From contig NZ_CP136758.1 in NCBI RefSeq assembly GCF_032930845.1, forward strand, positions 1,627,001-1,691,000: a stretch of DNA of 64,000 bases, in the 5' to 3' direction. Shown here piece after piece: positions 16,849-26,042 of this stretch; position 1 is the stretch's first letter; every line of letters begins with the position of its first letter. Under the pieces are notes generated by a model that had not been told where the DNA came from, did not search any database, and saw nothing but the letters and a program-made list of their open reading frames with translations. Position numbers and translations under genes: made by a program. The DNA is from Parvularcula sp. LCG005 (lineage in GTDB: Bacteria; Pseudomonadota; Alphaproteobacteria; Caulobacterales; Parvularculaceae).

Positions 16849-18659
16849 TAGTCTTCGTGATCGTCGTGCTTGCCCGGCAGTGGCTTGAGGCTGCGCCAGT
16901 GGGCAGAGGGCTTCACGGCCTGCTTTTTCGGCGGCTCCACCTTCTCCGCCGCCTTTGGTCGCGGCGACATGTCATCGAGCGTGCGCGCGAACTTTTCCTT
17001 CTTTAGCGGATGCATCTTGGCCCGCCAGTCGGAGGTGGCGCGTTCTTCCTTCGGCGGCAGCGTCACCTTCGCGCCATGTCCATCGGGGATGAGCATGGAG
17101 GTCATCTTGGCGAGGCCATTTTCCTCGAACCGATATAGCTCATAGCTCTTGCGCAGGGGCCATGTGCGGGTCCGGCCAAAGCGCTGCATCAACCGCGCGC
17201 GAATGGCCTGGGACGACATCCCCCGGCGGGCGGGCGTCAAAAGGCCGGAATCGGTCAACACCATCGCGATGAGGCTGAGCCCCCGCTGGTTCGGCGGCAG
17301 AGCCTCCTCCCCGGGACCGGCCACGGGCAGCGCAAGATGATAGGCATCCCGCCACCAGAAGGTGTGTTCGAGCAGATCCCCATGGCTTGGCATTTGCGCC
17401 GCCGTGCCATGGCCCATCAGATCGCGGATGGCGCCCGGCTGGTCCAGCCACGCCGCCACGGCATCAGGGTCGCGCGCGCCGGGCCGGGTTTTTCCCTGCA
17501 CGGACAGAAGCAGAATGAACAGATCGATCGCGATCGCGACGCCAAGCGGTACCATGTCCCGGCCCGCCAGCTTTGGCCCCGGATGGTTGGGGCGCAGCGG
17601 CGACAGCATGGTGTTGGCAAGCTTGCCGAAGGCCGCGACCGTCGCATCGGCCCCCAGCGACACATTCAACGCCGCATCGGGCAGTGCCGGCAAACGCTCC
17701 AGCGACTGCGCCGCCTGGGTCAGCACCACATCCAGACCGGGGTCCTTGCAGGTAAAGCTGATGTCACCATCGGTCATCGGCCCCTGCCCGGCTTCCAGTC
17801 GCTGATTGAGCAGCGTCACTGCGCCGGTTACCGCCGGGCCTGTGCGAAACGCCTCATACTGATCGATCGTACCGGCCAGTGCGCGCTGGGTACTGGTCAG
17901 AAGTGCGCGCGCCTCGGCCGTGTTCAGGGCGGCAAAATTCTCCGGTGTCAGCGCATCGAGATGCTCGTCGAGATAGGCCTTGCGGGCCATCAGGGTCGAC
18001 TGCTCAGCCGTATCGCCCCGCGTCCCCACCTGTGATGCGATGCGTCCGCGCAGCGCCGTCATGGTCTGGGCATCATTCATCCGCAGGCGGAACCGTGGTC
18101 CCGGTCCTGCGCCCATGCCGCCGGTACCGCACGTCCCACCCTCAGCTGCCTCGGCGGCGGCGCGGGTCTCGGACATGGTGGCCAGCGCATCAAGCGCAAG
18201 AAGGCTTTCATTCAGCCGGCCATAGGCCGTGCCCAGCGCGCGCGACAGGCGCTCCGTATCGGCTTCCGCCGTCCTGAGCGCGCTCGAACGGCTTTCGATA
18301 TGGGTCCAGTAGAACCCGAAACCAAAACCGACAGAGATGAGGGTCAGCAGCACATAGCCGGCGGCGAATAGCGGTGCCCAGAACCCGGTGCGCCCGTTTT
18401 TCAGCATGGTGAGCGTCCAGGTGATCAGCACCGTCAGGACGAGGACGGCAAAACCGATCGTCGCATTGACCGCCATGCCCGGCGCGCCATTGCTGGCCGT
18501 GATCAGTGCAATCAGCCCCTGGGTCGTCGACCACCAGGAAAGAAGGACCAGTGCGGACAGCAACATGCCGCGGGTCCAGTCATCGCCAGTCAGATTGTGC
18601 CAAATCGCGGTGGCAGTGGACCTGACCCGGCCCCATACAAGGCCTGCCCCGTTCCGCAT
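16848..18659 (-). CDS. Unrecognised membrane protein, 603 residues
   Basis: I do not recognise this family. Three membrane segments lie near the N-terminus (about 32-52, 64-86 and 92-118). A long, mostly helical region follows (about 120-365) with an Ala/Glu/Arg-rich coiled-coil character and a Cys-Gly-rich insert (GGTCGTGGMGAGPG). A fourth membrane segment (about 372-392) leads to a C-terminal domain of about 200 residues with a Lys/Pro-rich tail. The helical part would then lie in the periplasm. A GAGGAA ribosome site precedes the ATG. The gene and the following amt separate yqeY from dnaG. Confidence 0.65.
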   Translation of the reverse strand: MRNGAGLVWGRVRSTATAIWHNLTGDDWTRGMLLSALVLLSWWSTTQGLIALITASNGAPGMAVNATIGFAVLVLTVLITWTLTMLKNGRTGFWAPLFAAGYVLLTLISVGFGFGFYWTHIESRSSALRTAEADTERLSRALGTAYGRLNESLLALDALATMSETRAAAEAAEGGTCGTGGMGAGPGPRFRLRMNDAQTMTALRGRIASQVGTRGDTAEQSTLMARKAYLDEHLDALTPENFAALNTAEARALLTSTQRALAGTIDQYEAFRTGPAVTGAVTLLNQRLEAGQGPMTDGDISFTCKDPGLDVVLTQAAQSLERLPALPDAALNVSLGADATVAAFGKLANTMLSPLRPNHPGPKLAGRDMVPLGVAIAIDLFILLLSVQGKTRPGARDPDAVAAWLDQPGAIRDLMGHGTAAQMPSHGDLLEHTFWWRDAYHLALPVAGPGEEALPPNQRGLSLIAMVLTDSGLLTPARRGMSSQAIRARLMQRFGRTRTWPLRKSYELYRFEENGLAKMTSMLIPDGHGAKVTLPPKEERATSDWRAKMHPLKKEKFARTLDDMSPRPKAAEKVEPPKKQAVKPSAHWRSLKPLPGKHDDHED

Positions 18660-18722
18660 GTACTCTTCCTCACCATCCCATTATCCCGCAAGTTTAGCAG
18701 TCTGCGGGCCCTGCGCAAAGAA

Positions 18723-18754
18723 AACGGCGGGGTCGGTAAACCAGCCCCGCCGTT
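18723..18754 (-). terminator. Intrinsic terminator after amt
   Basis: Just downstream of the amt stop, a 10-base stem (AACGGCGGGG at 18723-18732 with CCCCGCCGTT at 18745-18754) encloses a 12-base loop. On the minus strand it is followed by TTTTCTTT, so it should end amt transcription before the next gene. Confidence 0.85.
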
Positions 18755-18772
18755 CATTCAGCTCAGTTCTGC

Positions 18773-20098
18773 TTACTCGGCAGGAACTGTTGGGCTACCG
18801 ATGATGTTCACCGGGAAGTCATAGCCTGGTGCACCAAGCTCAGCCATGTCGAGACCCAATTCCTCTTCTTCTTCAGAGGTGCGGATACCGATGGTAAATT
18901 TGAGCAGGAACCACAGCACGATGCTGATGCCGAACACGAAGGCCGCGTTGGCACCGACACCCAGCGCCTGAACGGCGAAGGTGGCGTCGGAGTTGGACAG
19001 CGGCACAACCATGGTGCCGAGGATACCGCAGCACAGGTGAGCCGGGATCGCGCCAACCACGTCGTCGATACGCATGGCATCGAGAAGCGGCGTGACGAAG
19101 AAGATCACAGCGCCGCCAGCGGCACCAATGGCAACAGCCAGCCAGATCGATGGCATCAGTGGTTCAGCCGTAATGGCCACCAGACCACCGATTGCACCGT
19201 TGAGAACCATCGGCAGGTTGATCTTGCCTTTGAGCAGGGTCGACAGGACGACCACCGTCACAACACCGGCACAGGCGGCCATGTTGGTGTTGATGAAGAT
19301 GTTCGACACAGCGATGGAGTCGTCGAGCGAGCCAAGAGCCAGCTGCGAACCACCGTTAAAGCCGAACCAGCCGAGCCACAGGATGAACGTGCCGAGCGTG
19401 GCAAGCGGCATGGACGAACCGAGGATCGTCACGGATTTGCCGTCCACATATTTGCCCTTACGAGCACCAAGCGCGATGGCACCGGCAAGAGCAGCCCAGC
19501 CACCCGTGGCGTGCACGAGCGTCGAACCAGCGAAGTCCGAGAAGCCCTTGGCGTCGAGCCAGCCAGCACCCCATTCCCAGGAAGCCTGGATCGGGTAGAT
19601 GAAGCCGGTCAGGATCGCGGTGAAGATGAAGAACGGCCACACGCGAATACGCTCAGCCAGTGTCCCCGACACGATCGAAGCCGCTGTGGCAACGAACACC
19701 ATCTGGAAGAACCAGTCGGAACCCGCGGAATAACCGGTGTCGAGTGCCGCAGAATCATCGGCCGACCACATCGCCAGTGAGCCGTAATAACCGCCCTCTT
19801 CACCACCATAGATCAGGTTGTAGCCGACGAGCCAGACCATGATGCCGGCGATCGCGTAGAGCGTGATGTTTTTCAGACAGATGGCGGCTGCGTTCTTGGA
19901 GCGGACAGAACCCGCTTCGAGCATGCAGAAGCCCGCTGACATGAACATGACCACCATCCCCATGATGAGGAACAGCAGCGTGTTGAAGATAAATGTGGTG
20001 TCTGGTGCTGGCGCGGTTTCCTGCGCTTGCGCCACGGCAAAACCCGCCGTGAGTACAACCGGCAAGACCATGGCCGCCTTTCGGAAGATACGTCCCAT
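18773..20098 (-). CDS. amt: Ammonium transporter (Amt family)
   Basis: The 441-residue protein has a cleavable signal sequence (about 1-25) and about 11 membrane helices. The twin pore histidines are in TLVHATGGWAAL and in GAIPAHLCCGILG, where the usual VHGVGG context is altered. It imports ammonium/ammonia. A glnK (PII) gene, the common partner, is absent on both sides, so the regulator must be encoded elsewhere. An AAGGGG ribosome site precedes the ATG. A possible TTGACA -35 box lies at 20207-20212 on the minus strand, but no convincing -10 or sigma-54 site was found. Confidence 0.92.
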   Translation of the reverse strand: MGRIFRKAAMVLPVVLTAGFAVAQAQETAPAPDTTFIFNTLLFLIMGMVVMFMSAGFCMLEAGSVRSKNAAAICLKNITLYAIAGIMVWLVGYNLIYGGEEGGYYGSLAMWSADDSAALDTGYSAGSDWFFQMVFVATAASIVSGTLAERIRVWPFFIFTAILTGFIYPIQASWEWGAGWLDAKGFSDFAGSTLVHATGGWAALAGAIALGARKGKYVDGKSVTILGSSMPLATLGTFILWLGWFGFNGGSQLALGSLDDSIAVSNIFINTNMAACAGVVTVVVLSTLLKGKINLPMVLNGAIGGLVAITAEPLMPSIWLAVAIGAAGGAVIFFVTPLLDAMRIDDVVGAIPAHLCCGILGTMVVPLSNSDATFAVQALGVGANAAFVFGISIVLWFLLKFTIGIRTSEEEEELGLDMAELGAPGYDFPVNIIGSPTVPAE

Positions 20099-20346
20099 TC
20101 AAAACCCCTTTCTGAATTTGCCCTGAGAACGGCCCTTCAGCGACCGCTCTGTGACAACAGCGTAACAAATGATGCGCTGCAAAAGCTAGAGAGATTTTTA
20201 GCTATTTGTCAATTTTTGCGCGACTTTTACGGCCAGTTCCCCGTCTACAGTGGCATTTTCGGCGAAGGTTGTGGGTATTTTGCCACTTTTCACGCTTAAC
20301 TGAGTTAATTCTCGCGCTGGGCTTGAAGAGGCTCTATTCTCCATCA

Positions 20347-22347
20347 ATGCCCCGTTTTTCCCCCGATTATCTGGACGAGTTGCGCTCGCGCCTGCGCGCT
20401 TCCGACGTGATCGGTCGGGTCGTGACCCTCAAGAAAGAGGGACGCGAATTTCGTGGGCTTTCCCCCTTCACGGCCGAGAAAACGCCCAGTTTTTTCGTGA
20501 ACGATGAAAAGGGACGCTATTTCGATTTCTCGGCCGGTAAATCCGGCGACATCATCACCTTCCTGATGGATGTGCAGAAGATGAGCTTCCCGGACGCCGT
20601 GATGATGCTCGCGGAAATGGCCGGCTTGCCCATCCCCGAGGATTCGCCGCAGGACCGGGCGCGGGAGGAAAAATCCCGCACCCTGGCCGATGCGTCGCTG
20701 GACGCGGCCAAATTCTTCCGGTCGATGCTTGGTCGGTCCGAAGGACGCGAGGCGATGGCCTATCTGCAGCGCCGTCAGGTGCCGGAGGCGGCCATTCGCA
20801 GCTTTGGTCTTGGCTATGCGCCCCAGTCGCGCAATGCCCTCAAAGACCACCTCCTGAACAAGGACTATCCACCAGAGGTTCTGGTCGAAGCGGGCCTGCT
20901 GATCGGGCCGGATGATGGCAGCGCCCCCTATGACCGGTTCAGGGACCGGGTCATGTTCCCGATCATCGGGACACGGGGCCAGATCATCGCCTTCGGTGGC
21001 CGTGCCCTGCAGAAGGATGCCAAGGCAAAGTATCTCAATTCGCCCGAGACGCCGCTCTTTCACAAGAGCAACACCCTCTACAATCTGGGCCAGGCCCGTC
21101 GTGTGGCGGGCAAGACCGACCGGCCGATCATCGTGGCCGAGGGCTATATGGATGTCATTTCCATTGCCGGGGCTGGCTGGCCGTCGGTGGCGCCGCTCGG
21201 CACGGCCCTGACCGAGAATCAGCTTGGCCTTTTGTGGCGGGCGCAGGACACGCCGATCCTCTGCTTTGACGGTGACCGCGCGGGCAAAGCGGCCGCATGG
21301 AGGGCGATCGATCGCGCCCTGCCGCTGCTGCAGCCGGGCAAGAGCCTGAAATTCATGTTCCTGCCGGATGGCATGGACCCGGACGATCTCATCAAGAAAG
21401 AAGGCCCCGAGGCCTTCCGTGCGGTGCTGGAAAAGGCCCGTCCCCTCGCCGATGTCCTGTGGGAACGGGAGAATGAGCAGAACCCGCGCTCAACCCCGGA
21501 GGAAGATGCCCAGTTCCGGCGTCACCTGCGGGATCTTGTCCGTTCCATCGCCGATGGTGATGTTCGCCGGGCCTATGGCGACTTCATCGCCGACAAGCTC
21601 GGCGACCGGCGCGGTGAGCCCCTGGTGCGGGAGGAACACGGCCCGCCCCCATCCATGGCCGCGCCCTATCCCGACTATCCGCCCGAAGATCGCGGCGAGC
21701 CGGCGCCGTCGGGCTGGCAGGCGCGGCCCGCCAACGGGCCTTCCCGTCCTCAGGGTCGCCCGCGCAACAATCCCCGCGGGGGCAAGTGGCAGCCGGGCTG
21801 GCAGGAAGGCCCCCGCGTCTCGGCGGAATTGAAGGCCCGCCTGCAGCAGGGCGGCGGCATTGCCGGCCCCGATACGATTCGCGAATCAATTCTGGTGATC
21901 GGTCTGATCCACCATCCGCGGCTCTTTGCGTCCCATGAAGACACCGTGATGGCCCTCACCATCGAGGACAGGAGCCTCAGTGCACTCCTTGCGTTTACTT
22001 TAGACCTGCTAATGGGCACGCCAGACCTTGACTTCGAGGCCCTTCATTCACACATCCTGAAAAATCCGGAATATGGTCAGACCTATCAGCGATGGATAAT
22101 TCATCCTCTCGTGCGGCTGGCCCGTTTTGCGCGTCCGGACGCTGACGAGATGACAGCTGAGGCGGGGTGGCTTAATACCCTGTCGATTGATCGCTATCAG
22201 GGCGATCTGGAAGCGGAAATCCTGGAGGCGGCTGAAGATGCACATAAAGACGCCGGTCGGGAAAGGACTTGGTTTGACGCGGTTAGCCATCGCGCCAGAA
22301 ATCTGGCAGCACAACGATCCGAAGATGACAAAGATCCCGGCGCCTAG
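20347..22347 (+). CDS. dnaG: DNA primase
   Basis: DnaG makes RNA primers for replication. The 666-residue protein has the N-terminal zinc-finger-like domain, then the catalytic core with TOPRIM motifs (VAEGYMDV and FDGDRAG), a Pro/Gly/Arg-rich linker (about 435-495) and a C-terminal helicase-binding domain. The four zinc ligands are replaced (S39, T42, D60 and A63 in place of Cys, His, Cys, Cys), although the surrounding sequence is kept. The ATG at 20347 begins MPRFSPDYLDEL, the normal start. It lies 51 bases before rpoD on the same strand, the macromolecular-synthesis order. Confidence 0.95.
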   Translation: MPRFSPDYLDELRSRLRASDVIGRVVTLKKEGREFRGLSPFTAEKTPSFFVNDEKGRYFDFSAGKSGDIITFLMDVQKMSFPDAVMMLAEMAGLPIPEDSPQDRAREEKSRTLADASLDAAKFFRSMLGRSEGREAMAYLQRRQVPEAAIRSFGLGYAPQSRNALKDHLLNKDYPPEVLVEAGLLIGPDDGSAPYDRFRDRVMFPIIGTRGQIIAFGGRALQKDAKAKYLNSPETPLFHKSNTLYNLGQARRVAGKTDRPIIVAEGYMDVISIAGAGWPSVAPLGTALTENQLGLLWRAQDTPILCFDGDRAGKAAAWRAIDRALPLLQPGKSLKFMFLPDGMDPDDLIKKEGPEAFRAVLEKARPLADVLWERENEQNPRSTPEEDAQFRRHLRDLVRSIADGDVRRAYGDFIADKLGDRRGEPLVREEHGPPPSMAAPYPDYPPEDRGEPAPSGWQARPANGPSRPQGRPRNNPRGGKWQPGWQEGPRVSAELKARLQQGGGIAGPDTIRESILVIGLIHHPRLFASHEDTVMALTIEDRSLSALLAFTLDLLMGTPDLDFEALHSHILKNPEYGQTYQRWIIHPLVRLARFARPDADEMTAEAGWLNTLSIDRYQGDLEAEILEAAEDAHKDAGRERTWFDAVSHRARNLAAQRSEDDKDPGA

Positions 22348-22398
22348 TGTCGCCTGCCGACTGCCCCATGGAACGCCCCCTCTGCACAGGAACTTTGC

Positions 22399-24390
22399 AT
22401 GAGCAAGACCAAGAATGCGCCCGTCAAGGAAGATGGTGACCGTCCGGTCCTCGATCTGAACCTGGCGTCCGTCAAGAAGATGATCGATCAGGCTCGCAAG
22501 CGCGGCTACGTCACCTATGACGAGCTGAACGCGGCATTGCCGACGGATGAGTACACGTCCGAGCAGATCGAAGACATCATGGCGAAGCTCAGTGACATGG
22601 GCATCAACGTCACCGATGCGGACGAAGAAGACGACGATCAGGATTCAAACGCCAAGAGCGCCTCCTCCTCTTCGGACGACGATACTGATGATGATGAGGG
22701 CCAGGACACAGGCTCCTCCGTCGTCCGCAAGGAATCGACCTCCGCCGTCACCACCAATACCAAGGCCGACAGCGACCGCACCGACGATCCCGTGCGCATG
22801 TATCTGCGCGAGATGGGTCAGGTCGAGCTTCTGTCCCGCGAGGGCGAGATTGCCATCGCCAAGCGCATCGAGGCCGGTCGCGAGTCGATGATCCGCGCGC
22901 TCTGCGAAAGCTCCCTCACCTTCGAGGCCATCACCGTATGGCGTGAGGAGCTTGAGGAAGGCCGCGTTCTCCTGCGCGATATTATCGACCTCGACGCCAC
23001 CTATGATGGCGGCCCTGAATCCAAGCCGGACATGACCAAGCCCGAAGTGGCCGAGGCGATCCAGCGCGAGCAGGAAGAGAAAGAGGCGCAAGGCCTCGAC
23101 GAAGACGAAATCGACGAAGGCGACCTGTCGCTCTCGGCCAAGGAGGCTGAGCTGCGCGAAGGCGTCATGATGACCTTCCAGGACATCGCCGACGACTTCA
23201 AGAAACTGCGCCGCCTGCAGGACATTCAGATCGAGCAGCAGCTGGCCGGTGAGGATCTCTCCGAGAGCCAGGTCAAGCGCCTGAAAAAGCTGCAGAAGGA
23301 TATTGTCGAGCGCGTCCGCTCGGTCCGCCTGCACAACCACCGGATCGAAGCGCTGGTCGAACAGCTCTATGCGATCAACCGCTCGCTCATGGCGCTGGAA
23401 GGCAAACTGGTCCGCCTCGCCGACTCTTATGGTGTGAACCGCCAGGAATTCCTGCGCCAGTATCTGGGCAACGAGCTTGACCCTGAATGGCTCGACCGCG
23501 TCTCCGCGCTTGATGGCCGTGGCTGGACGAACTTCACGACCAAGGGCCACAATTCCATTGTCGAGCTGCGTGATGAGATCGGCATCCTCGCCCAGGAAAC
23601 CGGCCTGACGGTCAAGGATTTCCGCCGCATCGTCCAGACGGTGCAGAAGGGCGAGCGCGAGGCGCGCATCGCCAAGAAGGAAATGATCGAAGCGAACCTT
23701 CGCCTCGTCATCTCCATCGCCAAGAAATACACCAACCGCGGGCTGCAGTTCCTCGACCTCATTCAGGAAGGCAATATCGGCCTGATGAAGGCGGTCGATA
23801 AGTTCGAATATCGCCGCGGTTACAAGTTCTCGACCTATGCGACGTGGTGGATTCGCCAGGCGATCACCCGCTCCATCGCGGACCAGGCGCGGACCATCCG
23901 TATCCCGGTCCACATGATCGAGACGATCAACAAGATCGTCCGGACCTCGCGTCAGATACTGAACGAGATCGGCCGTGAGCCGACGCCGGAAGAGCTGGCC
24001 GCCAAGCTGTCCATGCCGCTGGAAAAGGTCCGCAAGGTGATGAAAATCGCCAAGGAGCCGATCTCCCTCGAAACGCCGATTGGCGATGAGGAAGACAGCC
24101 ATTTGGGTGACTTCATCGAGGACAAGAACGCCGTTCTGCCCATCGATGCGGCGATCCAGTCGAACCTGCGCGAGACGACGACCCGCGTCCTTGCCTCCCT
24201 CACCCCGCGTGAGGAACGCGTGCTGCGCATGCGCTTCGGTATTGGGATGAACACGGACCATACCCTCGAAGAGGTCGGTCAGCAGTTCTCGGTCACCCGT
24301 GAACGCATCCGCCAGATCGAGGCCAAGGCCCTGCGCAAGCTCAAGCATCCATCCCGCTCGCGCAAACTGCGCAGCTTCCTGGACAATTGA
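22399..24390 (+). CDS. rpoD: RNA polymerase primary sigma factor
   Basis: A 663-residue sigma-70. Region 1.1 (about 15-80) is followed by a very acidic Asp/Ser linker, then region 1.2 ([12 protein letters not shown]), a long non-conserved insert, and regions 2.1-2.4 ([18 protein letters not shown], then [10 protein letters not shown]) that bind core enzyme and the -10 element. Regions 3 and 4.2 ([20 protein letters not shown]) follow, the last recognising -35. It ends in the usual SFLDN-like tail. It directs transcription of housekeeping genes. Confidence 0.97.
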   Translation: MSKTKNAPVKEDGDRPVLDLNLASVKKMIDQARKRGYVTYDELNAALPTDEYTSEQIEDIMAKLSDMGINVTDADEEDDDQDSNAKSASSSSDDDTDDDEGQDTGSSVVRKESTSAVTTNTKADSDRTDDPVRMYLREMGQVELLSREGEIAIAKRIEAGRESMIRALCESSLTFEAITVWREELEEGRVLLRDIIDLDATYDGGPESKPDMTKPEVAEAIQREQEEKEAQGLDEDEIDEGDLSLSAKEAELREGVMMTFQDIADDFKKLRRLQDIQIEQQLAGEDLSESQVKRLKKLQKDIVERVRSVRLHNHRIEALVEQLYAINRSLMALEGKLVRLADSYGVNRQEFLRQYLGNELDPEWLDRVSALDGRGWTNFTTKGHNSIVELRDEIGILAQETGLTVKDFRRIVQTVQKGEREARIAKKEMIEANLRLVISIAKKYTNRGLQFLDLIQEGNIGLMKAVDKFEYRRGYKFSTYATWWIRQAITRSIADQARTIRIPVHMIETINKIVRTSRQILNEIGREPTPEELAAKLSMPLEKVRKVMKIAKEPISLETPIGDEEDSHLGDFIEDKNAVLPIDAAIQSNLRETTTRVLASLTPREERVLRMRFGIGMNTDHTLEEVGQQFSVTRERIRQIEAKALRKLKHPSRSRKLRSFLDN

Positions 24391-24620
24391 TCGCTGTGGC
24401 CGAAGGTACCTCCGCAACGAAAAAAAGCCGGTTCCAGCTTGGAATCGGCTTCATTCTCTTTGTTCTGCTGATCGGCTGGGCCCTGTGGCACGGCATTATC
24501 GGCCCGCGCGTCATCGCACCGGTGTACACGAACGAAGCGCCCCCGCCGCTGGACTATGATCGCGAACCGCCGCGGGATGAGAGCCGCACGGTCGGGGATC
24601 GGAGTCAAAGTGCACCTTAA
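24387..24620 (+). CDS. Small single-pass membrane protein
   Basis: A 77-residue product with one membrane segment (about residues 18-37) between a basic N-terminus (KKSR) and a Pro/Asp/Arg-rich tail. The start is uncertain: a TTG at 24387 overlaps the rpoD stop, while a GTG at 24396 is also possible. A hairpin that resembles an rpoD terminator lies inside the coding region (24426-24450). No family recognised. Confidence 0.5.
   Translation: MIAVAEGTSATKKSRFQLGIGFILFVLLIGWALWHGIIGPRVIAPVYTNEAPPPLDYDREPPRDESRTVGDRSQSAP
24426..24450 (+). terminator. Terminator-like hairpin after rpoD
   Basis: AGCCGGTTCC (24426-24435) pairs with GGAATCGGCT (24441-24450) with one G-U pair and a 5-base loop. It is preceded by six A and followed by a T-rich stretch. 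It is placed where an rpoD terminator would be expected but lies within the next open frame, so its role is uncertain. Confidence 0.4.
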
Positions 24621-24644
24621 ATACAACCCCTACATCGGCAATTG

Positions 24645-25466
24645 CTAATTAAATCTCTTGATATATTCGCAGTTTCCAGTGCCATCGGATTGCAAAAAAA
24701 GCTTTTCTCTGTCGACTCGATTAACGAAATACTTGTCGGAACAACCCTTTAATTTTTCAAGTGCACGGCCATGTGCTGACACCAATTCGCGCTTGTTTGA
24801 AGCTTTTTTACTAATCGAATTATCCAAATTCCCAAGTAAATTCCGAATTTCTTCCAACACCTCCGGAACACTTTGGCAATCACCCCCCCCTAGAGAAGCG
24901 ATTTTTTTAGCATAATCGCAAATTTCTCCGTAACTATTCTTTCCCTGCCGATCCTCTTGAATAATATTTTTATCGCCTTCATGAGCTTTGCGTGCTTTCA
25001 GTGAAGCTCCTTCACCCGGAACAGGACCAATTACTTTACTAACGTCACTCCCCGATTGATCAGCTTTAGAAGGATTTGTATTTGATTTGACAATAGTGAA
25101 GCGGTCCGCGAACTTTCCGAGCTTCGGAAAAACTGCAGCCAAGTCTTGGGCTAGTATTATCGCTTTGGTATCTTTATTAGAAAGACGATAGAGCAATTCG
25201 AAATTTCTCAAGTTATAAATGAGAAAATTATGCTCTGCGTTAATAGTCTCTCTATTTTCTTTTGAAACATCATGACGGTCGTCTGCGATACTGCCATAAA
25301 TTTTAATTATTGTATTTTCTATTCTCCCCAAAGAGCGATCTATAATATTACCAAGTTTTCTTTTTTCATTCCACGCCTTCCATGACCAAGATATACCGAA
25401 TCCTGTGGCAGCCCCCGCTGCCGAAATTAAATAGTTTATTGCCTCGCCGAGAACGAAATCTGGCAT
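24645..25466 (-). CDS. Orphan hypothetical protein in AT-rich island
   Basis: I do not recognise this 273-residue protein. It has a hydrophobic stretch near the N-terminus (about 10-26), then a Lys/Asn/Glu-rich, probably helical and cytoplasmic part. The ATG at 25466 is chosen because TAAGGGG lies about 7 bases upstream; the frame continues to 25544 without such a site. Base composition differs sharply from its neighbours: 25201-25260 has 16 G/C in 60. Codon use is correspondingly AT-rich. This suggests recent transfer or a fast-evolving accessory gene. No transposase, integrase or tRNA adjoins it. Confidence 0.6.
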   Translation of the reverse strand: MPDFVLGEAINYLISAAGAATGFGISWSWKAWNEKRKLGNIIDRSLGRIENTIIKIYGSIADDRHDVSKENRETINAEHNFLIYNLRNFELLYRLSNKDTKAIILAQDLAAVFPKLGKFADRFTIVKSNTNPSKADQSGSDVSKVIGPVPGEGASLKARKAHEGDKNIIQEDRQGKNSYGEICDYAKKIASLGGGDCQSVPEVLEEIRNLLGNLDNSISKKASNKRELVSAHGRALEKLKGCSDKYFVNRVDREKLFLQSDGTGNCEYIKRFN

Positions 25467-25889
25467 GCCGCCGCCCCTTAATCTTGCATTATCGTAAACT
25501 ATGGTCGACTTTAGCTTCAAATGGAAGCCGCCTTCGTCGCCCATCCCACACTTATCCCCACCCTCTCCTCATCCCCTATAATCGCGCCATAGCAGTGGGT
25601 CCGGGTCGGACAGGTACCTTCGCCTCTTCGCCCGCTGCCGTGGTCAACCGGCAATCAGTGATCGGGCTGCAACAATCCCGGTGCTGAGGATGACAGGTGT
25701 GCACTCCGTGAGCTTTATAGGCCGGGGTGTCGGGGCGTTACGACGCCCCTTGCGGTTGGCGCGCCGTGCGCCGGCCAGGTGTGGAAAGCCCTCACCGGCC
25801 AGCACAATATAAAATGATCCCTCGCTGGCTGGGGCTGGCGCACGGTATCCCGGACTTATCCCCCGCAACCTCGACGAAAGGGCGAGCGG
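25467..25889. other. Long intergenic stretch with stable hairpins
   Basis: No convincing gene is seen here. On the plus strand there is a TATAAT at 25577-25582 without a clear -35. Two strong hairpins follow: GGGGCGT/ACGCCCC at 25732-25749 with a 4-base loop, and a bulged stem at 25766-25805 built on GTGC/GCAC, GGCC/GGCC and GGTG/CACC. A 40-codon frame (25690-25812) starting MTGVHSVSF has no proper ribosome site. The stretch could encode a structured RNA or be an untranslated region; I could not match it to RNase P, 6S, SRP or tmRNA. Confidence 0.4.
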
Positions 25890-26042
25890 ATGCCCCGTGT
25901 CCATATGCCAAAGGCCGAGCGCGAACGCCGCCGTCATTTGCGTGAATATGAGCATACTCGGCGCCGCGCCGCCCGCGCGTCCTATTGCCAGCTCCAGTCG
26001 GCCCTGAACCGGTTCATCGAAGCAGAACAGCGCCGCCGCTAG
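25890..26042 (+). CDS. Possible 50-residue basic protein
   Basis: A short frame beginning MPRVHMPKAERERRRHLR and ending AEQRRR encodes a strongly basic, helical peptide. An AAAGGG lies about 7 bases upstream of the ATG. Its last 4 bases overlap the stop of the convergent amidase gene. Basic peptides can arise by chance in GC-rich DNA, so conservation would be needed to accept it. Confidence 0.35.
   Translation: MPRVHMPKAERERRRHLREYEHTRRRAARASYCQLQSALNRFIEAEQRRR

Noticed and set aside
20296-20308. TTAACTGAGTTAA upstream of dnaG as a CtrA site
   Set aside because: It is a perfect palindrome, but the TTAA elements are 5 bases apart, not 7.
20099-20346. Sigma-54 promoter for the ammonium transporter
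   Set aside because: TGGCA sequences occur, but none is followed by TTGC at the right spacing on the amt strand.
25545-25889. RNase P, 6S, SRP or tmRNA gene
   Set aside because: The conserved sequence cores of these RNAs were not found on either strand.
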